Source: Gossypium raimondii (lineage: Eukaryota > Streptophyta > Magnoliopsida > Malvales > Malvaceae). Taken from it: 64,000 nucleotides of DNA. Location of the stretch: positions 14,322,001 to 14,386,000 of the forward strand of contig NC_068569.1 of NCBI RefSeq assembly GCF_025698545.1, given 5' to 3'. The translations under genes and the position numbers were made by a program. The notes under the pieces are model-generated. The model searched no databases. It was not told the origin of the DNA and saw only the letters and a program-made list of their open reading frames with translations. Of this stretch, positions 50,740 to 63,800 are shown piece after piece. The first letter of the stretch is position 1; the number at the start of each line of letters is the position of its first letter.

Positions 50740-51468
50740 TTTTTACTGGGTTTGTTTATTTCATAATATTTTATTATATCCTTAAAAGTACTCATTTAAA
50801 GTTTTGATTGAATTGGTTTGACGAGTAATATTATAATACCAATTTAATTTAAAAAATATGATAAATATCTATAAAATAAATTCTGTCATTTATCTGAAAC
50901 TAATTTTAATTCTTCAAAAAATAACTACAAACAAACTATTGTGAGCATTGGATCAAGTTTATCGAATTGAACTTAAACTTGTTAATTTAAAATTTTACCA
51001 AATTGAAAATAAATCTATAATCCTACCAATTTGAGTTCAATGAAAATAAATATGATTTGATTAATTATAAATAACATTAGTCAATATTTTCTTAATTTCA
51101 AGTTTGTTGAGTGGATTAAAAACTCCCAGTTTTGGGTATGTTTTTTACTTTTCTAACGTCTCTCTTACATTTGGAGTCTCAAAATAGAAAAGAGAAGAAA
51201 AAAACAGTTGCTGTCTCCTTAATAGATAGAAGGGTGGAAATGATTCAATAAAAGTTATTATCTAATCTACACTAAAAATGGATATTTTACTATATTTTAG
51301 AACATTTGGCAAAAATGGGAAATCCCACTTAAAATGGTCCTCAAAACCAAATAAATGGCTATTAAATTCTATCCAAGTGGAAAATGAATGCGATTGCCTC
51401 ACAGTATTTTAATTTTGAAAAACTAAACGCAACCCAACCAAAAAACTTTTGAATTGATTTTGTGATTT
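50740..51468. other. AT-rich spacer
   Basis: No gene or recognised repeat seen. Confidence 0.5.
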
Positions 51469-51483
51469 CCCCCCCCCCCCCCC
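51469..51483. repeat. 15-C homopolymer followed by seven A
   Basis: An unbroken run of 15 C is rare in this AT-rich DNA. It is next to the left end of a foldback candidate. Assembly length may be unreliable here. Confidence 0.9.
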
Positions 51484-51489
51484 AAAAAA

Positions 51490-52805
51490 ACAAAAAGTTA
51501 AATTCTTTGATGAATCATTTAATTTTTAAGTCGTTTTTATTTTGATTGCCTAAAATAATTCTTACAATTTCATCATTATCATTAGAGAATGATTAATTTT
51601 AATCACCCAAACTTTAAATCCCTAACGACAGTTGACTGATTACGATATTATGCTTAAATTTTAAATTTTGATCATTCAATTTTTAAATCGTTTTATTTTT
51701 GATCACCTAAAAATTATTTAAAAAAACTTAAAATATTAAAATAAAAAAATATAAGCTAAAATAATGCATTAAAATTGTCAAAATATACCTGCAAAAATTT
51801 AGAATTTTGATGCATTATTTTATTTTTCCAAATTTAAAGTTTAGAACTTTCCGCAGAGAGTCAACAAGTATATTTTGATAAATTTTAATGATTTTTTTCA
51901 TTTTAAAAGAAATGAAAGGTTAAAAAAGTAAAAAATTTATTTATTTCTCTAGCCAAAATTAATAAAAGAAAGTAATATAAAGTAATTTTAATATATTTGC
52001 TTAAGATATGGAAAGTAAAGTAAATGATTTGTTGAAATAAAATTTTTCAATTATAATCTTACTTAAATAACATATAATATTTAAATTAAATTATAAAACT
52101 AATGTTCTTCATAAAATAATAATTACAAGTGTTAATAAAAATATAAATTAATTTGATAAATTTTAATTTAATACAAACTTTTAAAAACTAGAATACTAAT
52201 AATTCAAAATATAGAACCATTTACAATAAAGTAATAAGGTGTTAAAAATGAGAAAAAAATCAATGCATTAGTAGGAGAAAATTTTAAGTAAAAAAAGTCA
52301 TTAAAATAAATAAAAGATAAAATGACATTTTAAAAATAAAAATTATTGTCTTTCCTTTTCTTTCACTTTCCCCCAAATTGGAGTATTTAAAAGATGAAAG
52401 AAAACAAGGGCAAGGAGAATCCTTTCCTTTGAGTTACTTAACTTCCCTTCTCTTTACCCCAATCGAAACATAATGTTAAAGTTTTTTATACCTGGATCAA
52501 TACTTGAAAAAAATTCTTTTGAGTGACCAACCTAAAAGTTGAGTGACTAAAATGAAAATGTAAATATAATATGGTGTTTAGTTAACTATTGTTAGAGATT
52601 TAACACTTGGATGACTAAAATAAAAATTTAGATTTATTTTGGTAACCAAAATAAAAATAACCTAAAATTTAAGTGACTAAAATGAAAATGTAAACACAAG
52701 GTGTATTTAGTCAATCGATGAAAGCATTCTCTGATGCATTTCTTATTTAAAGACCAAAATGAAAGCAAGTTAAAAAATTGAGTGACCAAATAGGGAATTT
52801 ACCCA
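51490..52805. mobile_element. Candidate foldback element / MITE, about 1.3 kb
   Basis: Left-side blocks of the type tttttatttttgatcacctaaa (51510-51720) recur in reverse orientation on the right as ttgagtgaccaaaatgaaaa-like blocks (52520-52790), several units per side. The core is AT-rich and non-coding. The repeated gagtgac(t/c)aaaatgaaaatg wording is common between genes in this kind of genome. I found no clear target duplication, so the ends are approximate. Confidence 0.4.
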
Positions 52806-52809
52806 AAAT

Positions 52810-53600
52810 AAAATAAAAAGCCTCTAGGGAAGGTAATGTGAAGGTAAACCCATATCACACGGCATATAGGACACAGCTGTTTCCACTCTGTAGTTTCTTT
52901 CTACCTTCTGAGTGAGCCTTTTTTTTTTTTTTTTATCTTGTGAATAGTTTGCTTTCCAACTACAATTCAATTTGGGAATGCGAAACCAACTTTTTGTATC
53001 CTAAAGATAAACCACCCAGTTTTCATGAAGCCTATCAGTTAGGGTCATTCACTCATTCCTGAGGCCTCAGAAACAAACCAAAACCATAAAAACAAAACAA
53101 TAAATGATCTAATGCGTAGCGTAATTGGACTCACCCAGCTGCTTACCAGGGCTTATTTCTTCCGTGTAGAATTACCTTTGTACAGAGTCAAAACTCTTTC
53201 AAGTAATTGTTTCACATAATCAGTTTCATCACATGCTACACTACGACAGTATTGCATCAGGAAATCCGTCTTAACCGAAAATAGAGTTGCAGAATCTCCT
53301 TTTGTGTGTGGAATATAATGAAGCTACCAAATGACCCCAACTGTTTCAACATGGCCACCCATCAATTCGACATACTGAAACCTGTGCAAACTGGAACTGC
53401 AATGTTTCGATCAAGGTAGATTTCAACAGCTGCTACCTGCAAAGTGCAAACGACAGATCTGTAGGAACTGGAACCTGGTTTATACCATATATAGCAACTC
53501 TTTCTCTAGCTATTGCCACTTTGAAAATTTTCTATTTTCCTTGCAGGGAGAACAGAGAGGGGAGGGGGATTAGATTTGTTCAAAAATTTTGGAATGTCTA
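52810..53600. other. 3' flank of the histidine phosphatase gene
   Basis: Non-coding with near-average base composition. On the minus strand a splice-acceptor-like CTTTGCAG precedes a short open frame (about 53440-53360, reading VAAVEIYLDRNIAVPV). It might be a 3' UTR exon or an alternative last exon of the phosphatase gene, but nothing proves it. Confidence 0.35.
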
Positions 53601-53604
53601 TGCT

Positions 53605-55828
53605 CTACAGGTTACTACTGGGTGTCACTATGCCTTGAAGCTTCCACCCACCATATCCTGCTACAGCAAATGCCTGAAAAGGTAAGACACTAGGTTCAGT
53701 AATGGTTCACCCATTCAAACATTATAAATGATATTAAATCTGATATTAAATGGAGATTAAGCAGCACTGGTCAAGTTTTTGCATCTTCATCTCTGTAACT
53801 TTCCAAAACTGACATTATGATTGAACCATCGCTTTCTATATATGGAGATTTTCTAAATAAACAGATACATCAACAGGGGATCAGACAGAATGAACACCAT
53901 AAATTCACAAGCTTAATTACACTTTTTTAGAAGGGAATCAGTAAATCTAGTTCTAAACACGGTTAATCCCACTTCTCCCATCTGTCTACTAATGATTTAT
54001 GATACTATGCCCTAATTTTCAAGGCAACACTGTTTATCAAACAAGTATCAGTTTTCAAAAGTTTTGGCACTAGGTTTCGCAGATGTTTATGCTTCAAGTG
54101 AATATACTTTGAAAGTCTATTGAATATCCATCCTGTAGCCACTACATGAACCCCCTGAATAGCATGATTTTATGTAGGTCACACACTTCTATTCTTCTGA
54201 CATGTGTCTGACTAATATCCAGCACAGAATGCATGGCTTTCTGCTCCAAATATAAGGAAAAACAAAGAAAAATAGAATGTAACCACATTAAAATGTATAT
54301 ATCCTACCTTGATGGAGTACAAGCAAAAGAAACCTTATTTCATGCAATTAGTTAACGCAGAAAAAAGTAGAAGAAATGTCCAACTACATTTTTTTCTTTC
54401 AAAAAAGAAGTAGAAGAAAGACGGAAAGCTTGCATCAGCCTTGTCTATCACGTATCTTGTTCTCAAACAAAATTTCAATATACCAAACCATTAAATCTGC
54501 AAATTCTACAAGAACACAAAATAAAAATTTCCTTGAAACATAAACTGGATTATGCTTTATAAGAGCTTATGAGAATAGTTCACAAGTCCAAGTTAGCAGC
54601 ACTTCTAAAGAGGTGCAGTTCTTGCAGATAATAAAAGTAAAATAGATAGTAATAACGTATCAAGCGACTGGACTCGGCATACACTGAGCTTATAAAAATA
54701 AGGGCAAATGAAATTGAGACAACATAACTGAGAATAGTTTATGAAGAGGGGAACTACAACCTCTTCCCATGATTTTCCAGGAGCTTCAAGCAAAGCAGCA
54801 TTACAAGTCTTGAGCTCTACGGAAGCACCAGTGAACATGGAGGCCGCCTCTTCCCATCCCCTATTATGCCCCATACACCTGTATAACTAATTTAGTGTGA
54901 GTCTGGGATAAACTATGAGTAGACATTTTCTTAGGAAATAAGCACACCATTACACTAATCAGGTTTACATTAAAGAGTGGCAACCTAATGCTTGGACTAG
55001 AATGACACGTTGAAACAAAATAAAGACAGCCAAGGACTAATCAAAGCAGCAGGCAAAAGAGAAACTGACATAATGGTGAATAATTCATCCCTTGAATAAT
55101 GACATATAGTTCGTTGGAGGTGTTCAGCAGTCTGACCATCCATGGCTGCAATGGAATAATAACTAGAAATGAAATGGACCTCCGCTTCCAGGAAACCACG
55201 CGCCTCTTCCTGCATGATATTAAGTGTTTCCCTGGTCCGCAGGGCATCACTGGAGCAACATAAATTAAGAGATTGTGAATTCCTTTTTGCTTTCTAATCT
55301 TCTGAAAAGCGATAGTGAGGTTTTCAAAATATGATATTTAGAGAAGATAAACTAGCTAACCTGCACAAAATAAGCTGAGGGATCCAACCCATACGTTGGA
55401 GCTTTCGAGAAACCGTTACAGCGTCAACTCGTCCGGTTTTACTGAGAGGGCGGTCATGATCTGATGGGGTTGGTGTTCGCCGAATTGTCGCATCCATCGA
55501 TAAGAAAATTAAGATAGCAAGATGGATTAATAAATAAAATAAAAATAAAAAAACAAGAGGTCAGAATGCTAGTGAAAGGAATTAAAAAAGAAAAGGAACC
55601 TCGCAAAGACGGATGTTGCCAAGAACTCTTGGCATGGCGAAGTAGAATGAGGCGGCGAGATGCGGGTTGGGCCTCCGACGCGGCTAGCTCCACCTCCGTC
55701 TCCGCCCCAATCATCAAACACCTCCTCCTCCTCCGAAGCAAACAGATAGGAACTGGGGTCAAGCCAATGCTCAATGGCTTGGAGGTCGAGAGGCAAGTGC
55801 CCACTCCCACTGTAGCACTAGCATTCAT
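53605..55828 (-). CDS. SixA / phosphoglycerate mutase-like histidine phosphatase, plastid-type, five exons, intact
   Basis: Minus-strand exons: 55828-55600, 55460-55361, 55249-55070, 54878-54761, 53673-53605, joined to 231 residues with GT-AG borders. The first 57 or so residues look like a plastid transit peptide (NASATVGVGTCLSTSKPL, then a run of arginines). The catalytic LILLRHAKSSW follows, with His65 as phospho-acceptor. Then come DHDRPLSKTGRVDA, DALRTRET and the second histidine in MGHNRGWEE (His174). These are the marks of the SixA branch of the two-histidine phosphatases. In bacteria SixA removes phosphate from phosphohistidine proteins; the plant substrate is unknown. The last intron is about 1.1 kb. 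The start at 55828 is the only ATG that gives the transit peptide in frame. Confidence 0.92.
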
Positions 55829-55829
55829 T

Positions 55830-57617
55830 TCTGATTTCGGTATCCGGAATCTTTGTGCCGCTATTTGCCAAATTGTTTTCCTTTGTATAGATGTGAAGTA
55901 AAAATAATTGCTTGGTCTGAGAATGGGGACATGAAATTAAACATATTTTTCCATTGCAATAATTCTTTTTCATATTAATCTAAAAAATGGGCCTTTTTTC
56001 TAATTTCATCTTTGAATTTTGATTTTGTTAACTTATACACCATCATTTAATTTTTTAAAAATTTTTAATTTCTTTATATCTTTAATATTTTTGTATCTTT
56101 ATTCTTGAAAAATGTCTATGTTTAAGAACCAATAAAAAAGTTTCCTATTGTTTGAAATTAATGTGGATCTGAATAAATTAGAAATCAAGTTTACAAAATT
56201 ACCCAATTTAAAGACTGATTGTTGCTTTAATCCAAAATTAGAAATCAATGTGTAGATGCGTTAGAATTTTAGGTTTTGTTTGGTTGAGATGAATGAAAAT
56301 TAAAATGATAAAATTAGAAGAATAAAAATTATTATTTTCTTTAAAAATATATATTTAGTCTTTTCATAGGCAATTTTGTATGAGAGATAAAAAATTAAAA
56401 TAAATTTTTCTTTTCATTCCATCAATTGTTTAATAGAGGTGAAAATAAAATGAAAAATAAAATATTTAAAAATATATAATTTTGAATTAATATCGTACAT
56501 TTTATCTTATTTTCTCTTTTTTCATCCTTCCAAATTGGAATGATTACTTTTTATAAATTAAATGAAAAACGATCTCATTTTCTATTTTCTATTTTCTCGT
56601 TTTCCTTTTCAACCAAACACACTCAAAATTTATTTTCTTTTCACTTTTTTTTCTTCCTCCTATCCTTCACTTTTTTACCCAACCAAACACACCCTTAATG
56701 TTCCAAGTGTTTGATGATAAGTATGTGACCATTTTTTAAATTTGTTCAAGCTTCAATTTTATTAGATGTACCTTTTTAGAATTATTTTAAAAAGTTTTTA
56801 ATATATTCTCATTTTTATCTTTCAGAAATATATATTCCAATTTTGTAATTGGATTATACTTTATAATATTTTAATTCTAATTATACTGATTCAACCGTAT
56901 ATTATATATAGTTATAATTATAACTTCAAAAATTAAATATATAATAAATTTTTTGAACGATCTCATTATAGGCTTTTGATTTTTTTTTTTACATAATACT
57001 TAAAATTACTTATAATCTCTATCCACCCATAAATAAGAGGACGTGGGTTCAAAAAATTTGAACCTTGAATATGACATCCTTAAAATGAACAAACTTAAAC
57101 TTCGAAATAAACTAAAAATCAGACAAAAAGCTCAATATTTTTGTTGGGTTATGTTAGGGATTATTATTTTTGGTCATTTCCTGCCTTCCCCTGTAGCTCT
57201 AAATCGATAGGATGAGTTGCTATACATTATTATTAATTTTACCAATATTATCTATAAGTTAGGAATAGGGTGAACCACTCTATCACTTACCATACATGAT
57301 TATTAATTTCACTACCTACAACACATGATTCTTGAATTTATCGACACTGTTTATACGTTAGGGTACCTTATACATGATTATTAATTTTATCGATAACAAT
57401 CTTTTTGTTGGGTCTATAAGTTATGGGTTATTAATTTTATCATTTCTCGCTGTAATATTTCTTACCTGAAAAACTCAAGCAATGGATGTTATATTTATCA
57501 CAGAATATTCTTTACAATCAAATACTTATAATTTGAACTTTTATCAATGTCACGTTAGACTTTTTAGAAATTAGTTAGTCTAACAATAAGATTTCATTTC
57601 ATTTCAAATTCGTTTCA
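55830..57617. other. AT-rich intergenic DNA, one MITE candidate
   Basis: No gene. At about 56270-56700 the left border has gttttgtttggttgag and the right border cccaaccaaacacaccc, an inverted pair of the kind found at ends of hAT-like MITEs. No duplication was confirmed. The rest is low-complexity. Confidence 0.35.
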
Positions 57618-59669
57618 TGTAACACCCCTAACCCATATCCATCGTCAGAATAGGGTTATAGAGCATTATCGAAGTTTACAAATTAATTTACAGACGTTTC
57701 ATTTCATCAAGCATTCATATTTATAACCAATCAAAATCAAAACAATAATGAGCTAACGTTGGCCGATTTAACTTATACATGCCATTATTACCAGAATCAA
57801 ATCATCCAAAATTACCGATAAAACCAATGAATAGTGTGATATATCTCTAGCAAGCCTCCAACCCAATCGAGCTTTCGATAATCATTTCAATGCATCTAAT
57901 AATTATACATATTACCAATAATAAAACACATATTTATATAATATTCATCACCAAATAACATTCACTTTAAATAAAATTATACGAATATAATTCATACGAA
58001 CTTACCAAGCTAAATTGCGTAAATACCAAAATTCATTGACATTTTGGTAATTTTTATTTTCCTCAATTTCCACTCAATCTTGATCTAAATTAATATTTCA
58101 TTCAAATTATTAATTTAAATAATAAAACAATTAATTTCATGCAATTTGGTCACTTTTTGATATTTTTACAAAATTACCCTTAAAATTTTACTTTTATTCA
58201 ATTTAGCCCTAATCCTAAAACATGTAAATTAGCTATTTTAAAATAAACTCATATTAGATGAAAATTTACATATATTTTCCTCCTCCTCCACTCCATTCCA
58301 CATCCTTGATATATACATAATACCACCATTTACTTGTTTACTCATAACAAGTTGTTCACTTGAGTCATAATCACTAAATTAATTATATCTTAAGCTACAG
58401 AACTCCAAATTGAGATCCGAAATTTTATATAAAACTAGACTCACATATCTTTTTATCATAAATTTTTAGAATTTTGGTTTAGTAAATAAGTACAGTTTAT
58501 TCTTTAAAGTTTGTCCTATTTCACTATTTGACAGTTCTGACCCTCTTCACTAAAAATTAATTATCTCTTTGTACAGAATTCAGATAATGTTCCCGTTTGT
58601 TTCTATTTAAAATAGACTCATTAAGGATTTTAAAAATATAAATTTAAGCCTCTCATTATTTTTATTCAATTTTTTATGATTTTCTAAAGTCAGAACAGGG
58701 GAACCCGAATTCATTCTGACCTTGTCTCACAAATTTTATTATATCTCATGATTTAAAATTTCATTACTTACACTGTTTCTTCCATGAGAAACTAGACTCA
58801 ATAAGATTTAATTTCATATTTTATTCATACTATAATTCGATTTCCACGATTTATGGTGATTTTTCAAAGTTAACCTACTGTTGCTGTCCAAAACTGTTTT
58901 AGTGCAAAATGTTGATTACTAAATTTATAACACCCTTATTCCCTTTCTCTATAATATTTCCCATCACTTTCTCTTATTTGGAAATTCTTTTGATTTCTAG
59001 GTGAAAATGGTAAATTTTTAGTGGAATGACCAAATTGTAAAGAAAGCAAAGCTTTCTTTCTTTCTCTCTTCTTCTCACGTTAATGCATGGGAAAAATGGT
59101 GGGATAGTGGTTTTTCATATCTCTTTCCACATATATATATACTAAATAAAATAATAAAATATCATTAAAAAATCAAATCAAAATATTATAAACTAATATT
59201 TATTTATTTAATTATCTAAAATATCTCCAACACGTCATTGCCTTCTAGATTTCTCTCTCCTTATTAATTTACCATTTTCCCCTTCATGATCTTTTAAAAT
59301 TCCATAATTGAGTCATCACTCAATTTGGTAAAATTACGAGTTAGTCCTTCATAATTCTTCACTTATTCAATTTAGTCCTAATTCATCCATTTTCTTTAGT
59401 TTCTAGATCATTCCACCCTTAAAATATTTACACTATTGATCCTTCAACTTTTCATATTTACACTTTAACCCCTCAAATTTTAAATATTTACTCTTGGGCA
59501 ACAAAACTTTTCTCACATTTGCGAATTAGTCCTTCCTTGCATTAACATGTCATAATATACTTTCCAATGTTGACATAAATCAAAATTTTCCTTTTTGTCA
59601 CTTTATCTCATTATTTTACTATATCAAGTATACCTACATTCTTACTGTAGTAATTTTCGGGATATTACA
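57618..59669. mobile_element. Solo LTR, same family, copy 3
   Basis: About 2.05 kb, beginning TGTAACACCCC and ending GATATTACA, with a perfect 5-bp target duplication tttca (57613-57617 and 59670-59674). It shares the opening TAACCC, then ATCGTCAGAATAGGGTTATAGAG, with copies 1 and 2, and has no internal coding sequence. It lacks the palindromic island of copy 2. Fossil; the perfect duplication suggests it may be the youngest of the three. Confidence 0.85.
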
Positions 59670-59694
59670 TTTCAAGTCCATTTAGGCCCAACTA

Positions 59695-59925
59695 AAATTT
59701 TTTAGTTTTAGGTCTGTATGTCTCGAGACAAGGACTTGAATGTCTCGAGATATTGTCATATTACTATAGAACTTTAGCTTAAAAGTTGCATTGTCTCAAG
59801 ACAAATGGGTATGGGTCTAAAAACATTGGAGCTTTTGTCTCTAGACAAAGTCCAATATGTCTCGAGACATGATATTGTAACTTTTTAACTTCGAAGTTTT
59901 TATGTCTTGAAATACTAGAGTGTAT
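59695..59925. repeat. Cluster of TGTCTCGAGACA palindromes
   Basis: Six units in about 230 bp, each a perfect or slightly changed inverted repeat of TGTCTC (two perfect TGTCTCGAGACA and four variants such as TGTCTCAAGACA, TGTCTCTAGACA and TGTCTCGAGATA). They alternate with spacers of about 25-60 bp. No gene is near by except SKI3 about 1 kb downstream. Confidence 0.85.
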
Positions 59926-60169
59926 TTCTTAAATTGCTCTGTTTGGACTTAACACTCGTTTTTTATCTATAAAAAACAATATTAAAAAACAATTTTAAAA
60001 AATGTATCTAATTCGAATATAAATTTAATAGCAATTCAATGTAATTATCAAAAGAATTTAAATTTACCTTAAAGATAGATATATAAATAATTATCACAAT
60101 CGGTTATTGGAGAAACATGTAAAATTGTAATTGTGTTATTAAGTGATTTAACTAACTTTTTATCAAAGT

Positions 60170-60500
60170 CAGCAAGGAAATGGTTTTTCGCATCAAAGCT
60201 CGAGCGATTCTGGAAGGTTTACGTATTGCATAGGAGAAAGGTTATAGACAGTTGAAGATCGAATGCGACAATGACAATGTACTACTTGTAGAGTCCGTTC
60301 TTACAAGTAGTGCTGCTAGTAGTATCCTAACTGAATTACATTTAATAGAAATTGAAAGACAAGAATTCGTCACATTCCTAGATTTCAGAATATGACCATT
60401 GATCGAATGATGAAATGTACTTATGCTAATCAGTTCGGCTTGAAACTTTTCAAGAATCTCTTAAATTTGATTCAAGAGATTTTACAATCTCCTCAATAAA
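60170..60500 (+). pseudogene. RNase H-like (RVT_3) remnant
   Basis: Reads IKARAILEGLRIA, a stop, then EKGYRQLKIECDNDNVLLVE, then SSAASSILTELHLI, the second half of the RVT_3 domain common in retroelement-derived plant sequences. A further stretch to 60500 (LKLFKNLLNLIQEIL) resembles the usual C-terminal tail. Contains stops, no upstream RT, and is isolated. Confidence 0.65.
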
Positions 60501-60640
60501 ATTGATTGATTTCATTATATTCACTCTATGTTTCTACTTAAGAAAAAGTCAGGCAGGCGCATGTCTTACTATATATTTGCTTTTATGTATTTAAATAATT
60601 TTTTTATCAAGTCGGAATGGCAAAATTGGGCGACTGAGCC

Positions 60641-60648
60641 TATAAATA
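60641..60648 (+). promoter_or_regulatory. TATA box of the SKI3 gene
   Basis: TATAAATA flanked by GC-richer sequence (gactgagcc and cacggc), about 187 bp upstream of the proposed ATG. It implies transcription starting near 60672. Confidence 0.55.
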
Positions 60649-60827
60649 CACGGCATTATGTTTAGCTATTCTTTTCCCTTTTTTTCGTTCAAAGCACCAT
60701 CCGTAGCTCTCGGTTCATATAATATACGTATATTAGTTACAAATATTATGCATACGAGATATAGAATGCAAGCTAGAAGTATATAGGGTTTTAAGGATTC
60801 CCGGTTACATTCGCAAAAAAAAAAAAA

Positions 60828-63800
60828 ATGGAAACAACGGTCTCATTCTTGTTGATTTATTCATTCCGTTGGTCTGTACTCTGTTCAAATTTCTCGGCAA
60901 TAACATTTGAAATGGATAATTTCAGGGTGAGCTGGAGGGAGAAGAAAGAAGGCGACTGGAGGAGTTGCTCGAAAGCAATCCCGATGACTCTTCCCTTCAT
61001 TTTCAACTTGTAAGCTGTAAATAAGAAGAAGAATAATAGCAATTATTGGTTCCTTTCTGTTTCCTTGTTTGTGCGGGTGTTTGTTCTGAGCTAATATCGG
61101 TACTAACAGAAGAAATGCACATGTGATTTTGCACTGCAGGGAGTATGCTTGTGGGAGACTCAGACGGAGAAAGAGAAAGCGGCGGAGCATTGGGTGATTT
61201 CCGTTAAACAAAACCCTAAGAACGCAGCTGCCTTTACCTACTTGGGCCATTACTACGCCACCGTTTCGGTCGATATCCCCAGAGCCATCAAGTGTTACCA
61301 GCGAGCTTTATCCCTTAATCCCGATGATTCCGATTCTGGGGTATCTATATTCCTCCTCCTCCTCCTCCCCTTCCATATTTTTCTCTTTCGTTTTCTTTCT
61401 TCTTGGATTGACCTTAAATGAAATAAAACACGCCTACAGGAAGCTTTGTGTGATTTGTTGGATAGTCAAGGCAAGGAGACCTTGGAGGTTGCAATTTGCA
61501 AAGATGCTTCTCACAACTCTCCCAGGGCTTTCTGGGCTTTCCGCCGATTGGGTTTTCTCCAGGTTTTCTTTTTTTCTTTTATCACTCGAAAGAATTGATT
61601 TTTTTTATAGTTTTTTTTTATTGGTGTGCATCTGCATTCATCAAATTGGAGCAGGTGCATCAAAAGAAATGGTCTGAAGCTGTACAAAGTCTTCAACAAG
61701 CTATTCGGGGCTATCCGACTTCTCCTGATTTGTGGGAAGTAAGTTTTTCATTTAATTCTACCATCTACCTGTTCTGTTTTCAAAATGCTGTTTAATTTTG
61801 TTCACCCTTTTCTAATAATAACTAATTGTCTTCTAGGCTCTTGGTCTTGCCTACCACCGGCTTGGCATGTTTACTGCTGCTATTAAGGTATTTCACTTTC
61901 CTTTCACCTTTTAAACTCATTTTTACCTTTACTTTCCCCTTTTCTATTTGGAGCAATATACTCTCCTAAACTTATTCAGTATGTGATTCGCATATCAAAT
62001 GTGGAATTTGGGCAAGAAAGCAATAAACTTGAATGCCCTCATCAGATAATGCTACATAATGCTACTATCTCTCGTGCTTAACTTGGAAATACTTGAAAAC
62101 AAGCAGTTAACTGCATGCTGTTTTCTCGTGGACAAATGAACATGTAGAAAGCAAGACAGTCCATTCATTTTCGATATTTTCTTATTTGTCTAAATCATAT
62201 CTATGCTCACCATAACCAACGTTCATCTTCAGCTGTCTAAAGAATTCTTTCATAAATTTATCTGCTGGGTCCTATATAACCATTGAGCAATTAATTTATT
62301 GTGGCATTTTTAACAGTCCTATTCACGTGCAATTGAATTGGAAGATACAAGAGTCTTTGCGCTAATTGAATGTGGAAACATCTTTTTGATGCTTGGTTCC
62401 TTTAGAAAGGTAAAACCTTTTTGTTATGTTTTCCCTTCTAACTCACTGAATGTCATTACCTTTTAATTTTATGAGATAGAACCTACCTTTTCACTTTTTA
62501 AGCAATATCCATGTGATAGCTTAGAGTTAAAGTTAATCTCAATGGGATCTTATGAGGCAGTAGTTATGAAATGTTTCACAGTTAGCTATCGATATCCTTT
62601 TTTGGCTCAAAATTAGGAATTTATTCCGTTTATTGATTCTTCATTCAATCATTTGACAAGCGAGTCTATTGAAATCTTGTGTGCTCTAATGAAATGTTTC
62701 ACAGTTAGCTATTGATATCCTTTTAATTCATTCCTTTTTTGGAGTGCTCACGGATGTTAATCTGACAAGCTATGATTTTCATTTATTGCACTACTCATCA
62801 CACACTCTTTATGAAATGATGACAATCGTGTGTGGTAACATTGTCTTTGTTCATCAAGGGAATTGAACAATTTCAGCAAGCACTAAAGATCTCGCTACAA
62901 AACATGTCTGCACTCTATGGACTTGCGTCTGGACTGCTAGGTATGGCAAAAGAATGTAGAAATTCAGGAGCGTTCAGATGGGCAGCTTCATTATTAGAGG
63001 TTAGTCATCTTTCAGTTTGATTGAATGGCTTGTAACTTTTATGACAGAAAAAGACAAGAATATAATATTAATATTTTGGTACTGGATTGTCACAGGATGC
63101 ACGTAAAGTTGCAGAAGCTAGCATCAAATCAGCTGGAAATTCATCATGTACATGGAAGTTGCATGGTGATATTCTGGTAAATAATCTATATTTAGCCCTT
63201 AGATGTACCTTGATTTTTTTTTTTTGGGGGTGGGAGGCTTTTTCTTTTGGTGGGGTGGGGCCATATTTTTTGCAACCCTATTTTTGAAACATGACTGATT
63301 CAATTTTGAGGGATATTCTTCTCCTGGCCAGCTTACATATGCACAAGTTTTTCCATGGACAGAGGAGAGCCAGGGTTTAGAATACAATGCAGAAACTTTC
63401 AAGAACTCCGTATATTCATGGAAGAATACCTGTGGTTTGGCTGCTATATCTGCCAGAAACTCTTATCAACGAGCTTTGCACTTAGCTCCATGGCAGGCTA
63501 ATATCTACATTGACATTGCAATTAGTTCTAATCTTATCTCTTCTTTCAATCAGGATAACACACTTGATAAGTGTACTTGGTAAGATCTTAGGTGGTTTTC
63601 TTTACAGAACCGTTTCATGCTCCTGCAGATTTGCTCTTTTGACTTACTATCTTTTTTATCAGGAAGTTACCCGAGAAGTTGACACTGGGGGCTTTAGCAC
63701 TAGAGGGTGAGAACTCTGAGTTCTGGGTGGCTTTGAGCTGTTTGTCTGAGTGTAATGCACTTAAGCAGCACTCGTTAATCAGGGGACTGCAGTTGGATGT

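Noticed and set aside
50348-50807. Four overlapping open frames on both strands
   Set aside because: They sit in the likely leader and promoter of the alpha/beta hydrolase gene, with low-complexity composition and no recognised domain.
55566-55901. 111-codon plus-strand frame over the phosphatase first exon
   Set aside because: Antisense shadow of the transit-peptide exon, rich in Arg and Lys from its C/T-rich leader.
59695-59925. Auxin-responsive promoter
   Set aside because: Although TGTCTC is the auxin response element, the regular palindromic repeats with drift look like repeat DNA. Kept as a finding, not as a regulatory feature.
60885-61250. 121-codon minus-strand frame near the SKI3 start
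   Set aside because: Antisense to SKI3 exons 2 and 3 and the intron between them; no domain signal.
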